From Hymenobacter ruricola (GTDB lineage: Bacteria > Bacteroidota > Bacteroidia > Cytophagales > Hymenobacteraceae), in assembly GCF_015694525.1 (NCBI RefSeq), contig NZ_JADQDM010000005.1:62001-126000 (forward strand): 64,000 nucleotides of DNA, written 5' to 3'. Position 1 is the first letter of the stretch. The number at the start of each line of letters is the position of its first letter. Shown in pieces: positions 34,192 to 41,658 of the stretch. The notes beneath the pieces are model-generated. The model had not been told where the DNA came from. It did not search any database and was given only the letters and a program-made list of their open reading frames with translations. A program made the translations under genes and the position numbers.

Positions 34192-36708
34192 TTACTTGCC
34201 CCGCACCACCATGGGGCCGGAGGAGCCCTGCGCCGGGATGCCCCCCTGGCTCAGGCCTTCGGCCACGGCCTGGAAGGTGCCGCCGCCGTCGGCGGTGAAG
34301 AAATGCAACTCGGCCTGGCCGCTGGCGTTGGTGCGCACGGTGGGGTTCCAGTAGAGGGTGCTGGTGCGCGGGTCGGCCGGCGGGTTGGTGAGCAGGGCGT
34401 TGTAGCGCGGCTGGTAAAACTCACGGGCGGGGTAGAACCCGGGCAGCTTCACGGTGGCAATGCCGGGGGCCGGGGGCCGGTCGGCGCCTTTGTAGTTGGG
34501 GTTGGCCCGCTTGGTGTACACGGCAATGGCGCCGCCGTTACCGCCAAAAATGGCCGCTTGTGCCCCTTTAAATACTTCCACCGCTTCCACGTCGGACACG
34601 CTCAGGTTGGTAATGACGTCCACATCCACTTTCATGCCGTCCAGAATGAACTGCGGCGTGCCGCTGCCCCGAATCTGGACCGACATGTCGGGCCCGTTGC
34701 CGCTGATGACGAGCCCAGCCACGCGGCCTTGCAGAAACTGAAGAATATTTATACCAGAATTAGCCGAGGGGTCATTGGCGAAGTCGACGACGGTGCCGCC
34801 GGAGGCGCCATATAGGCGGCGCGGGTCGTCGCGAGGCACAGCCTCGCGCTTGGCCGTCACGGACACGTTGCCGAGGTTGATGTTGCGAACGGCCTTTTCG
34901 GGGTGCAGGTCCAGCTCAGCGGCCTGGGCCTGGCGGCTGCGGCGCACGAAGGCCGCCACCCCGGCCGGAGCTGCCGATAGCTGCGGCAGTTGCGGCAGTG
35001 GGTCGCTGCCCACGGGCGGGCCGGTATCGGGCTTGATGAGGACGTTGGAACCGCCCTGCGCCCGGCGCGCCTGCAGGGTAATGATGGCCGTGTCGCGCAC
35101 CGGAATGCCCACGAAGCTGAACCGGCCCTGCCCGTCGGTGGTGGCGGTGGTGAGGTTTTTCTCGGGCCGGGTTTGCAGGAAAGTCAGCTGGCTGTTGGGA
35201 ATGGGCCGGTTACCGTTGGCACTCACTATTTGCCCCGTGAGGGATATGCTTTGCTCGGGCGAAAACGTGACGGGCGGCGCCTGGCCGGCCAGCACTTCTT
35301 TCCACACAAACCGGCGCCAGCCCTGGGTCAGCAGCAGGTCGTCGAGGGCTTGGGCGGTGGCGGCCGACTGGTTGCGGAAGTAGTAGCCCGGGTTTTCCAC
35401 GTAGCCCACCAGGTCGGACGTCAGCAGCAGGTTGGAGGCAATGGTTTCGGCGTTGGGGTCGAGGCCGGCCAGGGCGGCGTCGCTCACGGCCACCGAGAAA
35501 TTGGCGGCCACGGGCTGCCCGGCGGCATCGGTCACGCGCACGCTGAGCTGCACCGGAGCGTGCGGCCCGTAGCTGGCCTGGTCGGGCGTGAGGCTGATGC
35601 GCAGGCCCGGCGCCCCGTTCTGCACAAAGGCCAGCCGCTCGCACCGCGGCGCGCCCTGCGCGTCGAACAGCGTGAAGTGCACGATGCCGGTGGGGTAGTT
35701 TTTCTTGGGCATGCGCCAGGTGGCCGGCGCCTCGGCGCTCACGGGACGCGGGCCGGGGTAGGCCACCACGCCGCGCACCTGCGTCATCAGCTGAACGGGG
35801 CCGGGCGCGGGGGCCCCGGCAGCGCCGCGGTAGCGCGCCTCCACCAGAAAATCGGTGGCGTTTTCCACCACGTGCAGGGTGTACCCGCTGGCCTGCACGG
35901 CCGGCAGCGGGTAGTCGGCGGTGCTGCCGTTGGGCAGCGCGATGTGGGCGTGGTAGCGCTGGCCGGCGCCGGGCACCATGGGAAAGCGCCCCATGCCGCC
36001 GTGCCGGCTACTGAAAGCCGACACCACCACCTTGTTCTGGGCGTCCAGTATCTGGCCGCGCACGTCGAGGCCCCGGCCGCTGGCGTCGGTGGCTTTGCAA
36101 GCCACCACAGCGGGCAAGCCTTCCACCAGGTAGCCGCCTTCCGGAAAAAATTGAACGTCGGGCCGGCTGGCGCTGGCCAGGGGCTTGCTTTTGCTGCCGG
36201 TGGCGGGAGTGCCCTGGGGCACGTCGGGCGGGCTCAGGGGCGAGGCGGGCCACACGCTCAGGCGGCGGCTGTAGATGAACTGGTCGCCGGCGTTGCGCAT
36301 CCAGTTGGTGTAGGCGCGCAGCACGTAGGTGCCGGCGGCCAGCGAGTCGGCAATGTCGAGGTCGCCGGTGGCGCGGCCGCCGCGCAGCTGCAACGTGCGC
36401 CGGGCCACCACCTGGTGCTGCGGCGACACCAAATCGACGTGCAGCACCTGGCTAAGCGAGTCGAGCCGGTGCTGCGAGGCGTCCACCACGTAGGCGCTGA
36501 ACCAAATGGTTTCGCCGGTGGCGTATACGGGCCGGTCGAGGTGCAGGTAGGCTTTTTCGCCCCGGGCAGCGGTGTAGTATTCGGCCACCTGCCGGGCAAT
36601 TCGCTGCAGCAGGGTTTCGTCGGTGGGCCGGGGGCGAAAGGCCGTCAGGGCCACGCCGGCGGCGAATACGGCGGCCGCTACTCCTTTTTGCACACGCGCT
36701 ATTTTCAT
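34192..36708 (-). CDS. Macroglobulin (MG2)-like protein with TonB-plug domain, no barrel
   Basis: An 838-residue exported protein. Hydrophobic N-terminus ('GVAAAVFAAGVALTAF'), then an alpha-2-macroglobulin MG2-like domain ('KAYLHLDRPVYATGETIWFS'), further beta-sandwich domains, a carboxypeptidase regulatory-like region ('SLTGQIVSANGNRPIPNSQL'), and a plug domain near 640-760 ('GINILQFLQGRVAGLVISGN', 'PQFILDGMKVDVDVI', 'VEVFKGAQAAIFGGNGGAIA'). A transmembrane barrel is absent; only about 80 residues follow the plug. This architecture is known in Bacteroidota as 'TonB-dependent receptor plug domain-containing protein', with unclear function. It sits between pectin genes and lacI, but I see no operator upstream, so membership in the pectin system is uncertain. 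Confidence 0.82.
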   Translation of the reverse strand: MKIARVQKGVAAAVFAAGVALTAFRPRPTDETLLQRIARQVAEYYTAARGEKAYLHLDRPVYATGETIWFSAYVVDASQHRLDSLSQVLHVDLVSPQHQVVARRTLQLRGGRATGDLDIADSLAAGTYVLRAYTNWMRNAGDQFIYSRRLSVWPASPLSPPDVPQGTPATGSKSKPLASASRPDVQFFPEGGYLVEGLPAVVACKATDASGRGLDVRGQILDAQNKVVVSAFSSRHGGMGRFPMVPGAGQRYHAHIALPNGSTADYPLPAVQASGYTLHVVENATDFLVEARYRGAAGAPAPGPVQLMTQVRGVVAYPGPRPVSAEAPATWRMPKKNYPTGIVHFTLFDAQGAPRCERLAFVQNGAPGLRISLTPDQASYGPHAPVQLSVRVTDAAGQPVAANFSVAVSDAALAGLDPNAETIASNLLLTSDLVGYVENPGYYFRNQSAATAQALDDLLLTQGWRRFVWKEVLAGQAPPVTFSPEQSISLTGQIVSANGNRPIPNSQLTFLQTRPEKNLTTATTDGQGRFSFVGIPVRDTAIITLQARRAQGGSNVLIKPDTGPPVGSDPLPQLPQLSAAPAGVAAFVRRSRQAQAAELDLHPEKAVRNINLGNVSVTAKREAVPRDDPRRLYGASGGTVVDFANDPSANSGINILQFLQGRVAGLVISGNGPDMSVQIRGSGTPQFILDGMKVDVDVITNLSVSDVEAVEVFKGAQAAIFGGNGGAIAVYTKRANPNYKGADRPPAPGIATVKLPGFYPAREFYQPRYNALLTNPPADPRTSTLYWNPTVRTNASGQAELHFFTADGGGTFQAVAEGLSQGGIPAQGSSGPMVVRGK

Positions 36709-37076
36709 GATTGTTTTCGGTCGGGAAAGAGCGGGACCGTTGCCAGGGCCCGCCGCGAGATTATAACACAAAGATGGTGATGCCGTGAAGCAAGCCGCGG
36801 TTCGGGCCAGCGCCCGGCCGCTTTTTTGGCGGGCTCTGGCGGCCCCGGGGCGACAATGGGCGGCTTCCTAGTCGGATTTTCGTTACTCTTGTAATAGATT
36901 TGGGCCGGTTACGGCTTCCAAAAGGGCAAACAGCGGCCCCGGCAGCCCGGTTCGTGGTGCGGATTGGGGCCGGGGGCGCGGCGGCCGGAACCATTCGGGG
37001 CGCTGCTTCGGTCCAGTCTTGGGCCAGCGGGCGTCGCGGGCCGTTGCCGATATTTTCACTCCCAACCCCCAAGCGC
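36709..37076. other. Divergent gap between MG2/plug protein and lacI
   Basis: A GC-rich 368-bp gap if the TTG start of lacI is right. The frame of lacI stays open back to an ATG at 36900, but the extra 59 residues are Ala/Gly/Arg-rich and do not look like a LacI domain. No copy of the pectin operator and no clear hairpin is seen. Confidence 0.4.
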
Positions 37077-38108
37077 TTGGACCCGGTCACCATCAAGGAC
37101 ATTGCGCACGCCCTCAACCTGTCGACGTCGACGGTGTCCCGGGCCTTGCGCGACAGCTACGAAATCAGCCCCGAAACCAAGCGGCTGGTGATGGAGTACG
37201 CCGAGCGCCTCAACTACCGCCCTAACCCCATTGCCCTCAGCCTGAAGGGCAGCAGCAGCAAGGCCCTGGCCGTGATAGTGCCCCAGATTGCGAACAACTT
37301 CTTTTCGCAGGCCATTAATGGCATCGAGGCCATTGCCTACAACCGCGGCTACCACGTCATCATCTTCCAAACCCACGAAAGCTACGAGCGCGAAGTGGCC
37401 AACGTGCAGCAGGCCGTGTCGCGCCGCGTAGACGGCCTGCTGCTCTCGCTGAGCAGCGAAACTTCCGACGTGAAGCACCTCAAAGCCCTGATTGACCAAG
37501 GCATGCCGCTGGTGCTGTTCGACCGCGTGGCGCCCGAGCTGGACGTGACGCAGGTGGTGGCCGACAACTTTGGCGGGGCCTACGCGGCCACGTCGCACCT
37601 GCTCCAGACGGGGCGGCGGCGCATTGCCCACCTCACCATTCCGCCCTACCTGAGCATCACGCAGGAACGGCTGGCCGGCTACCGCGCCGCTCTGGAACAA
37701 TACGGCGTGCCCTTCGATGAAAGCCTGGTGCGCTACGGCACCTTCGGCCCCGACGAGGCCCTGCCGCTGGTGGACGAGCTGCTGGCCCTCTCCCCGCCCC
37801 CGGACGCGTTTTTTACGGCCAGCGACCGGCTGGCCCTGGGCTGCCTGGCCGCGCTGCGCCAGCGCGGCATCGACGTGCCCGGCCAGGTGTCGCTGCTCAG
37901 CTTCACCAACTCGCAGTCGGCGCACCTGCTTAACCCTCCCCTGAGCACCGTGACCCAGCCGGCCCAGGAAATCGGCCAGCTCGCCGCCGAGCGGCTCATC
38001 GAGCTCATCGAGCGCAAGCACAAAAGCACCGGCCCGAGCACCATGAAGCTGCCCACCACGCTGGTGGTGCGCGAGTCGTCGGCGGCCGTGCCGAAGCTGG
38101 CGGTGTAG
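37077..38108 (+). CDS. LacI-family transcriptional regulator, candidate regulator of the pectin genes
   Basis: 343 residues from the TTG at 37077, which gives MDPVTIKDIAHALNL, the normal LacI start; an in-frame ATG at 36900 would add 59 atypical residues. Helix-turn-helix 'TIKDIAHALNLSTSTVSRAL' and hinge 'YRPNPIALSLKGSSS' are followed by a periplasmic-binding-protein-like effector domain ('LAVIVPQIANNFFSQAINGI', 'FTASDRLALGCLAALRQRGI', 'TVTQPAQEIGQLAAERLIEL'). It is the only DNA-binding regulator inside the pectin locus, and the six palindromes have the length, symmetry and central CG of LacI-type operators. The effector (perhaps KDG or galacturonate) is unknown. No operator is seen in its own promoter region. 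Confidence 0.92.
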   Translation: MDPVTIKDIAHALNLSTSTVSRALRDSYEISPETKRLVMEYAERLNYRPNPIALSLKGSSSKALAVIVPQIANNFFSQAINGIEAIAYNRGYHVIIFQTHESYEREVANVQQAVSRRVDGLLLSLSSETSDVKHLKALIDQGMPLVLFDRVAPELDVTQVVADNFGGAYAATSHLLQTGRRRIAHLTIPPYLSITQERLAGYRAALEQYGVPFDESLVRYGTFGPDEALPLVDELLALSPPPDAFFTASDRLALGCLAALRQRGIDVPGQVSLLSFTNSQSAHLLNPPLSTVTQPAQEIGQLAAERLIELIERKHKSTGPSTMKLPTTLVVRESSAAVPKLAV

Positions 38109-38126
38109 TAATAAGAATATCAGCCC

Positions 38127-38216
38127 GTCATGCAGAGCGCCAGCGAAGCATCTTTACCGCAGCAGTAAATCAAATTACCCTTGCGGTAAAGATGCTTCGC
38201 TGGCGCTCTGCATGAC
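38127..38216. repeat. Long palindrome, family A copy 3
   Basis: Perfect 35-bp inverted repeat (38127-38161 and 38182-38216) with a 20-base loop between convergent lacI and the GEVED protein. Compared with copy 1 it carries one extra C (GCGCCAGCG), and the other arm carries the matching extra G, a compensatory insertion. It could act as a bidirectional terminator here. Confidence 0.9.
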
Positions 38217-38243
38217 TGGCTTTTCTATCCCAGAAAACTCAGC

Positions 38244-39806
38244 CTACTCGTGGGTGCACTTGGCCGTCAGGCGCACGGCGGCGTCGGTGTACACCACCAG
38301 GTAGTTGCCTTTGGCCAATGGCCCGAGGTCAACCGGCGTATTCAGGCCGCCCGCGGCGGGCGTGAACGAGGCCACGCGCCGGCCCACGAAGTTGTAGACC
38401 GTGAGGCGGGCGGCGGCACTGGCGCGGGGGTGTTCCACGGTCAACTGTCCGGCGGCGGGGTTGGGGTAGAGGTGCAGCGGCGCGGGCACAGCGCCGACGG
38501 GCCGGGTGGCAGTGGGCAGGGCAACCGTTACCGTATAATCCTCGACTTCGCCGGAATTAAAATTTGCGCACGGTGCTCCGGCCGTGTTCGGGCTGCCGGC
38601 CGTTCGGCTGCGGATGCGCAGGCCCGTGGGGCCGGGCAGCGCCGTAGCGGGCACGATGAGTGTGGCAATGGTGGGCTGTCCGTTTTGAGTAGACACCGCC
38701 AGTTGGGTCCACTCGGAGGCATCAAAGGCGCCGTCCTGGTTGCTGTCCAGCCAGGCCGAGACGCTGCTGTTGCCGTCGGCGCTCACTGCGGTTTGGTAAG
38801 TAGCACCGGCCAGCAGCGTGGCGGTGTAGGAGGGCCGGCTGGCCGGGGCGTAGTACGTGTAGGCCGGCAGCGTGGGTGTGCCCGCGCCGCGTCCGTCCTC
38901 GCAGGGCATAAGCTGCGTCGAGTTGTTGAGCGAGGTGTTGAGGAGGGCAAAGCCGGTGATGTAGTTGCCGCTGCAACTGCCGCCCAGCCCCGCCAGGCAA
39001 TAAGCCGTGGGGGTGGTGAAGGAAAAGCCGACGCTGGGTGTGGCACCGCCGCTGGCGCATTGGCCGGTGAGGGTGAGTTGGTAGGTAGTGGCGGGCAACA
39101 GGCCGGTAAGCTGCAGCGGTGAAGCGGCCACCGACACGGTTTGGGTGGTGCCGCCGCCCGTGAGCACCGCCTGGTAGGGCCCGGCGCCGTTGGCACCCGG
39201 CTGAAACCCAATCTGGGCCGAAGTGGCATTCACCGAGCCCGAGCCCAGGAAATACGGGGCGCCGCACACTGGGGCGCCGGGGCCGTCGGTGAGGCAAATG
39301 GTGAAGGCGCCGGGCTGGTCGGCATCGGCGTAGCCGTTCACGGCCACGTAGTAGTAGCGATTGGCTTGCAGCGCGCCCGTCACTAGGCGCGGGGCAGCGG
39401 TGTTGGAGGTAGTAGCGGCGCTGCATTCCACCAACGTGAAGGGCCCCGTGCAGTTGGGGGCGGCGTAGAGGCGCAGCTGCCCGGCGGGGTGGCCCGTCAC
39501 GGTGAGGGTGGCCCCGAAGCTGGCCAGGCCAGTGGCGGCCGTCTGAAACGCGTACCACACGTCGCGGGGTTGTGGCCCGCCGCCACAGCCCGGCGTGGGG
39601 TTGGCGTGGCCGCTGACCACCGTGGTGGTGGCGCCGGCGTTGGTGCCCACCGTGGGGCTGGTGCACAGGTTGCCGCTACGGGTCAGCACGATGGCGCCGC
39701 AGGGGTCATCGTTCAGAGGCGCCTGGGCCGTGGCGGGCGCAAGCCTTACGGCCCATAGCAGCAAGGCAAGGGCAACGCGGGAAAGAGTAGCAGAGGGCAT
39801 GGCCAT
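38244..39806 (-). CDS. T9SS-sorted GEVED-domain secreted protein
   Basis: A 520-residue protein. Signal peptide 1-27 (cut after TAQ), an N-terminal beta-sandwich of the pre-peptidase type ('DVWYAFQTAATGLASFGATL' ... 'YYYVAVNGYADADQPGAFTI'), a fibronectin-III-like domain about 185-275, a GEVED domain about 285-435 ('SVSAWLDSNQDGAFDASEWT' ... 'NFNSGEVEDYTVTV'), and a T9SS sorting domain. Such modules are adhesive or carbohydrate-binding in other proteins; no catalytic motif is seen. Its last about 80 residues are almost identical to those of the PL1 lyase at 41659, including the ending KCTHE. ATG 39806 (MAMPS) or 39800 are possible. Confidence 0.82.
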   Translation of the reverse strand: MAMPSATLSRVALALLLWAVRLAPATAQAPLNDDPCGAIVLTRSGNLCTSPTVGTNAGATTTVVSGHANPTPGCGGGPQPRDVWYAFQTAATGLASFGATLTVTGHPAGQLRLYAAPNCTGPFTLVECSAATTSNTAAPRLVTGALQANRYYYVAVNGYADADQPGAFTICLTDGPGAPVCGAPYFLGSGSVNATSAQIGFQPGANGAGPYQAVLTGGGTTQTVSVAASPLQLTGLLPATTYQLTLTGQCASGGATPSVGFSFTTPTAYCLAGLGGSCSGNYITGFALLNTSLNNSTQLMPCEDGRGAGTPTLPAYTYYAPASRPSYTATLLAGATYQTAVSADGNSSVSAWLDSNQDGAFDASEWTQLAVSTQNGQPTIATLIVPATALPGPTGLRIRSRTAGSPNTAGAPCANFNSGEVEDYTVTVALPTATRPVGAVPAPLHLYPNPAAGQLTVEHPRASAAARLTVYNFVGRRVASFTPAAGGLNTPVDLGPLAKGNYLVVYTDAAVRLTAKCTHE

Positions 39807-39846
39807 GATTGGGTTATCGTGAAAAGGAAGAGATGCCGCGGCGCAG

Positions 39847-41430
39847 CTAGTGCCGCACCAGCAGCTTGCGGGTGGCGGGCGGCTGGCCGGGCCAGCTCAA
39901 CTCGCACAGGTAGAGCCCACTGGCTAGGGTGGCCAGCGGCAGCGGCAGCATGCCGGTGGGGCGGGCGGGCACGGGCAGGCGCTGCACCTCACGGCCTAGC
40001 ACGTCGCGTACCCGCAGGGTGCCCGCGCCGGTCAGGCCCGGCGGGCAGCGATAGGTAAGCGTGGCGGAGGCATCGGCGGGATTGGGGTAGAGGGTTTCCA
40101 GCTGCGGCCGTAGGGCGGGCCGCTGGGCGAGCACGGCCGGCGGCGGCACCACGCCCGGCAGCCCCCGCAGGCTGATGTGGGCCGCGTAGGTGCCCCCACC
40201 CGTGCCCCCCACGCAGGTGCCCAGCACAAAGAGGGCACTGTCGCCGTCGGGCAGCATTTTGGTGGCGTGAAACTGGGCGCAGAGGTTGCTCAGCAGCGGG
40301 TAAGTGTTGCGCAGCTGCCCCGTGGCCCCGTCCAGCCGCAGCAGGTAGAAGGGGTTGTTGTGGCCCGAGCTATTTTGGTTGGTGGCCAGCACCAGCACCG
40401 AGCTGTCGCGCAGCTCGCAGGCCCCGGCAAAAAACATGCGGCGGCTCACGCCAAACAAGGGCGGGGCGCGGAAAATGTACTGCCACCGCGGCTGCAGGCG
40501 ACGGTCCACGTTCAGCAGCATCGAATACGTGGCCCCGGTCGTGTCGAATTCGGCCAGCAAAGCAAAATGGCCGTTTCGCAGGGCCAGGAGCCGGTCTTCA
40601 AATGCTCCATTGGCTCGCACGTTACCAGTGGGGGCGGACGGCGGGTAGGCGTACTGCAAGCCGGCCAACGAGTCGCCTTGCTGATTAACCAACAGCAGCC
40701 GCAGGCGCAGGTCGTTGTTGGGGCCCGCCGAGCTTTGCCCGGCCAGCACTAAGTTGCCGTCGGCCGTGTAGCGCATGCCGGTGATAAAATCATTGACGCC
40801 CACCCCGTAATTCCGTTGCCAAAGGATGGCCCCGGCCGTATCGGTTCGGAGCAATCGGAAAAGTTTTCGAATGGCCCGGTTTCCCACCTGGGCACTGATG
40901 AAATAGCCATTCGGGGCCGCCAGAATGTCGGTGCTGTAGTCGTTGCTGCCCCCGTCCAGGTCCTGAATGCGGCTCAGGCGCGGCAAAGCCAGAGGGTTGC
41001 CATAACGGTAAAACGCCAGGTCTGTTCGCTCGGCCGGCCAGTTGGGGCTCGCCAAAGTAGTGGCCACCGCGTAGCCGCTCGTGGGCGCAAGCACGGTGGC
41101 CCGTGATTGCCATTCGGAATTGGGTACCACGGGACCACTGCCCAAAGAATCTAATTGCCGTGATACCAGCTGAAAATAGTGTCCGAAGATGGTGGGCACC
41201 GGACGCGACGTGGCGTGGGTGAGCAGCAGCGCGCCCGCCGGCGTGTACAAAGCGCCAACGTACGGAAGTGTACTGCTGCGGTTAACAATTTTTTCCCGCG
41301 TAATGCGCTGGGCATGCCCACGCAGGCCGCACAGCAGCAACAGCAGCCAGCCGGCTAATCTGAGGCATCGAAAATGGTACGAGCCGGGGCCTGCAGAGCG
41401 TCCCCGGCTCGTGTTCATGGACAGGTTCAT
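39847..41430 (-). CDS. T9SS-sorted secreted protein of unknown function
   Basis: 527 residues from ATG 41430 (41418 also possible). A signal peptide around 15-42 ends 'LLLLLCGLRGHAQR'. The body (about 50-440) contains repeated motifs such as 'GDSLAGLQYAY', 'DTAGAILWQRNYG', 'MRYTADGNLVLAGQS', 'GHFALLAEFDTTG', resembling the repeat-propeller proteins of Bacteroidota that read 'DTxGxxxWxxxYG'. A T9SS sorting domain follows ('LETLYPNPADASATLTY' ... 'SGLYLCELSW'). No enzymatic residue set is visible. The ATG overlaps the TGA of a 32-codon upstream frame. Its link to pectin is positional only. Confidence 0.75.
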   Translation of the reverse strand: MNLSMNTSRGRSAGPGSYHFRCLRLAGWLLLLLCGLRGHAQRITREKIVNRSSTLPYVGALYTPAGALLLTHATSRPVPTIFGHYFQLVSRQLDSLGSGPVVPNSEWQSRATVLAPTSGYAVATTLASPNWPAERTDLAFYRYGNPLALPRLSRIQDLDGGSNDYSTDILAAPNGYFISAQVGNRAIRKLFRLLRTDTAGAILWQRNYGVGVNDFITGMRYTADGNLVLAGQSSAGPNNDLRLRLLLVNQQGDSLAGLQYAYPPSAPTGNVRANGAFEDRLLALRNGHFALLAEFDTTGATYSMLLNVDRRLQPRWQYIFRAPPLFGVSRRMFFAGACELRDSSVLVLATNQNSSGHNNPFYLLRLDGATGQLRNTYPLLSNLCAQFHATKMLPDGDSALFVLGTCVGGTGGGTYAAHISLRGLPGVVPPPAVLAQRPALRPQLETLYPNPADASATLTYRCPPGLTGAGTLRVRDVLGREVQRLPVPARPTGMLPLPLATLASGLYLCELSWPGQPPATRKLLVRH

Positions 41431-41525
41431 TGCACGATGAAATGATGCGGGGCCTGGGGTTTGCCATCCACTACGAAACGGTAGCTGTCCTGCCCGGCCG
41501 GCAGGGTGCGCAGCAAAGTAGGCAT
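41427..41525 (-). CDS. Possible 32-residue ORF or gene remnant overlapping the next start
   Basis: From ATG 41525 the minus strand reads MPTLLRTLPAGQDSYRFVVD and then GKPQAPHHFIVQ, ending in a TGA that overlaps the next gene's ATG (ATGA). The sequence resembles the end of an immunoglobulin-like carbohydrate-binding or sorting domain ('AGQDSYRFVVDGKP'). It could be a leader peptide coupled to the next gene, or the decayed tail of a lost gene. There is no direct support for expression. Confidence 0.25.
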   Translation of the reverse strand: MPTLLRTLPAGQDSYRFVVDGKPQAPHHFIVQ

Positions 41526-41598
41526 AATTTACTTTTGGCACGCACGCTGTTGCAGCGCGTAAGCCTTAGTTAGCAGGCCCGTCTGGCCACAAATAGCA

Positions 41599-41637
41599 AA
41601 GGCCCCGAAAATACTCAAAGAGCATCTTCGGGGCCTT
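41599..41637 (-). terminator. Terminator after PL1 pectate lyase
   Basis: Stem AAGGCCCCGAA (41599-41609) / TTCGGGGCCTT (41627-41637), 22 bp past the lyase stop. The loop is 17 bases; the T-run is weak. Confidence 0.75.
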
Positions 41638-41658
41638 GCTGGTTAGTATCCGTTTCGC

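Noticed and set aside
36900..37076. N-terminal extension of the LacI regulator from the ATG at 36900.
   Set aside because: The 59 extra residues are low-complexity Ala/Gly/Arg sequence before the normal LacI helix-turn-helix start. The TTG at 37077 gives a standard length. Not proven.
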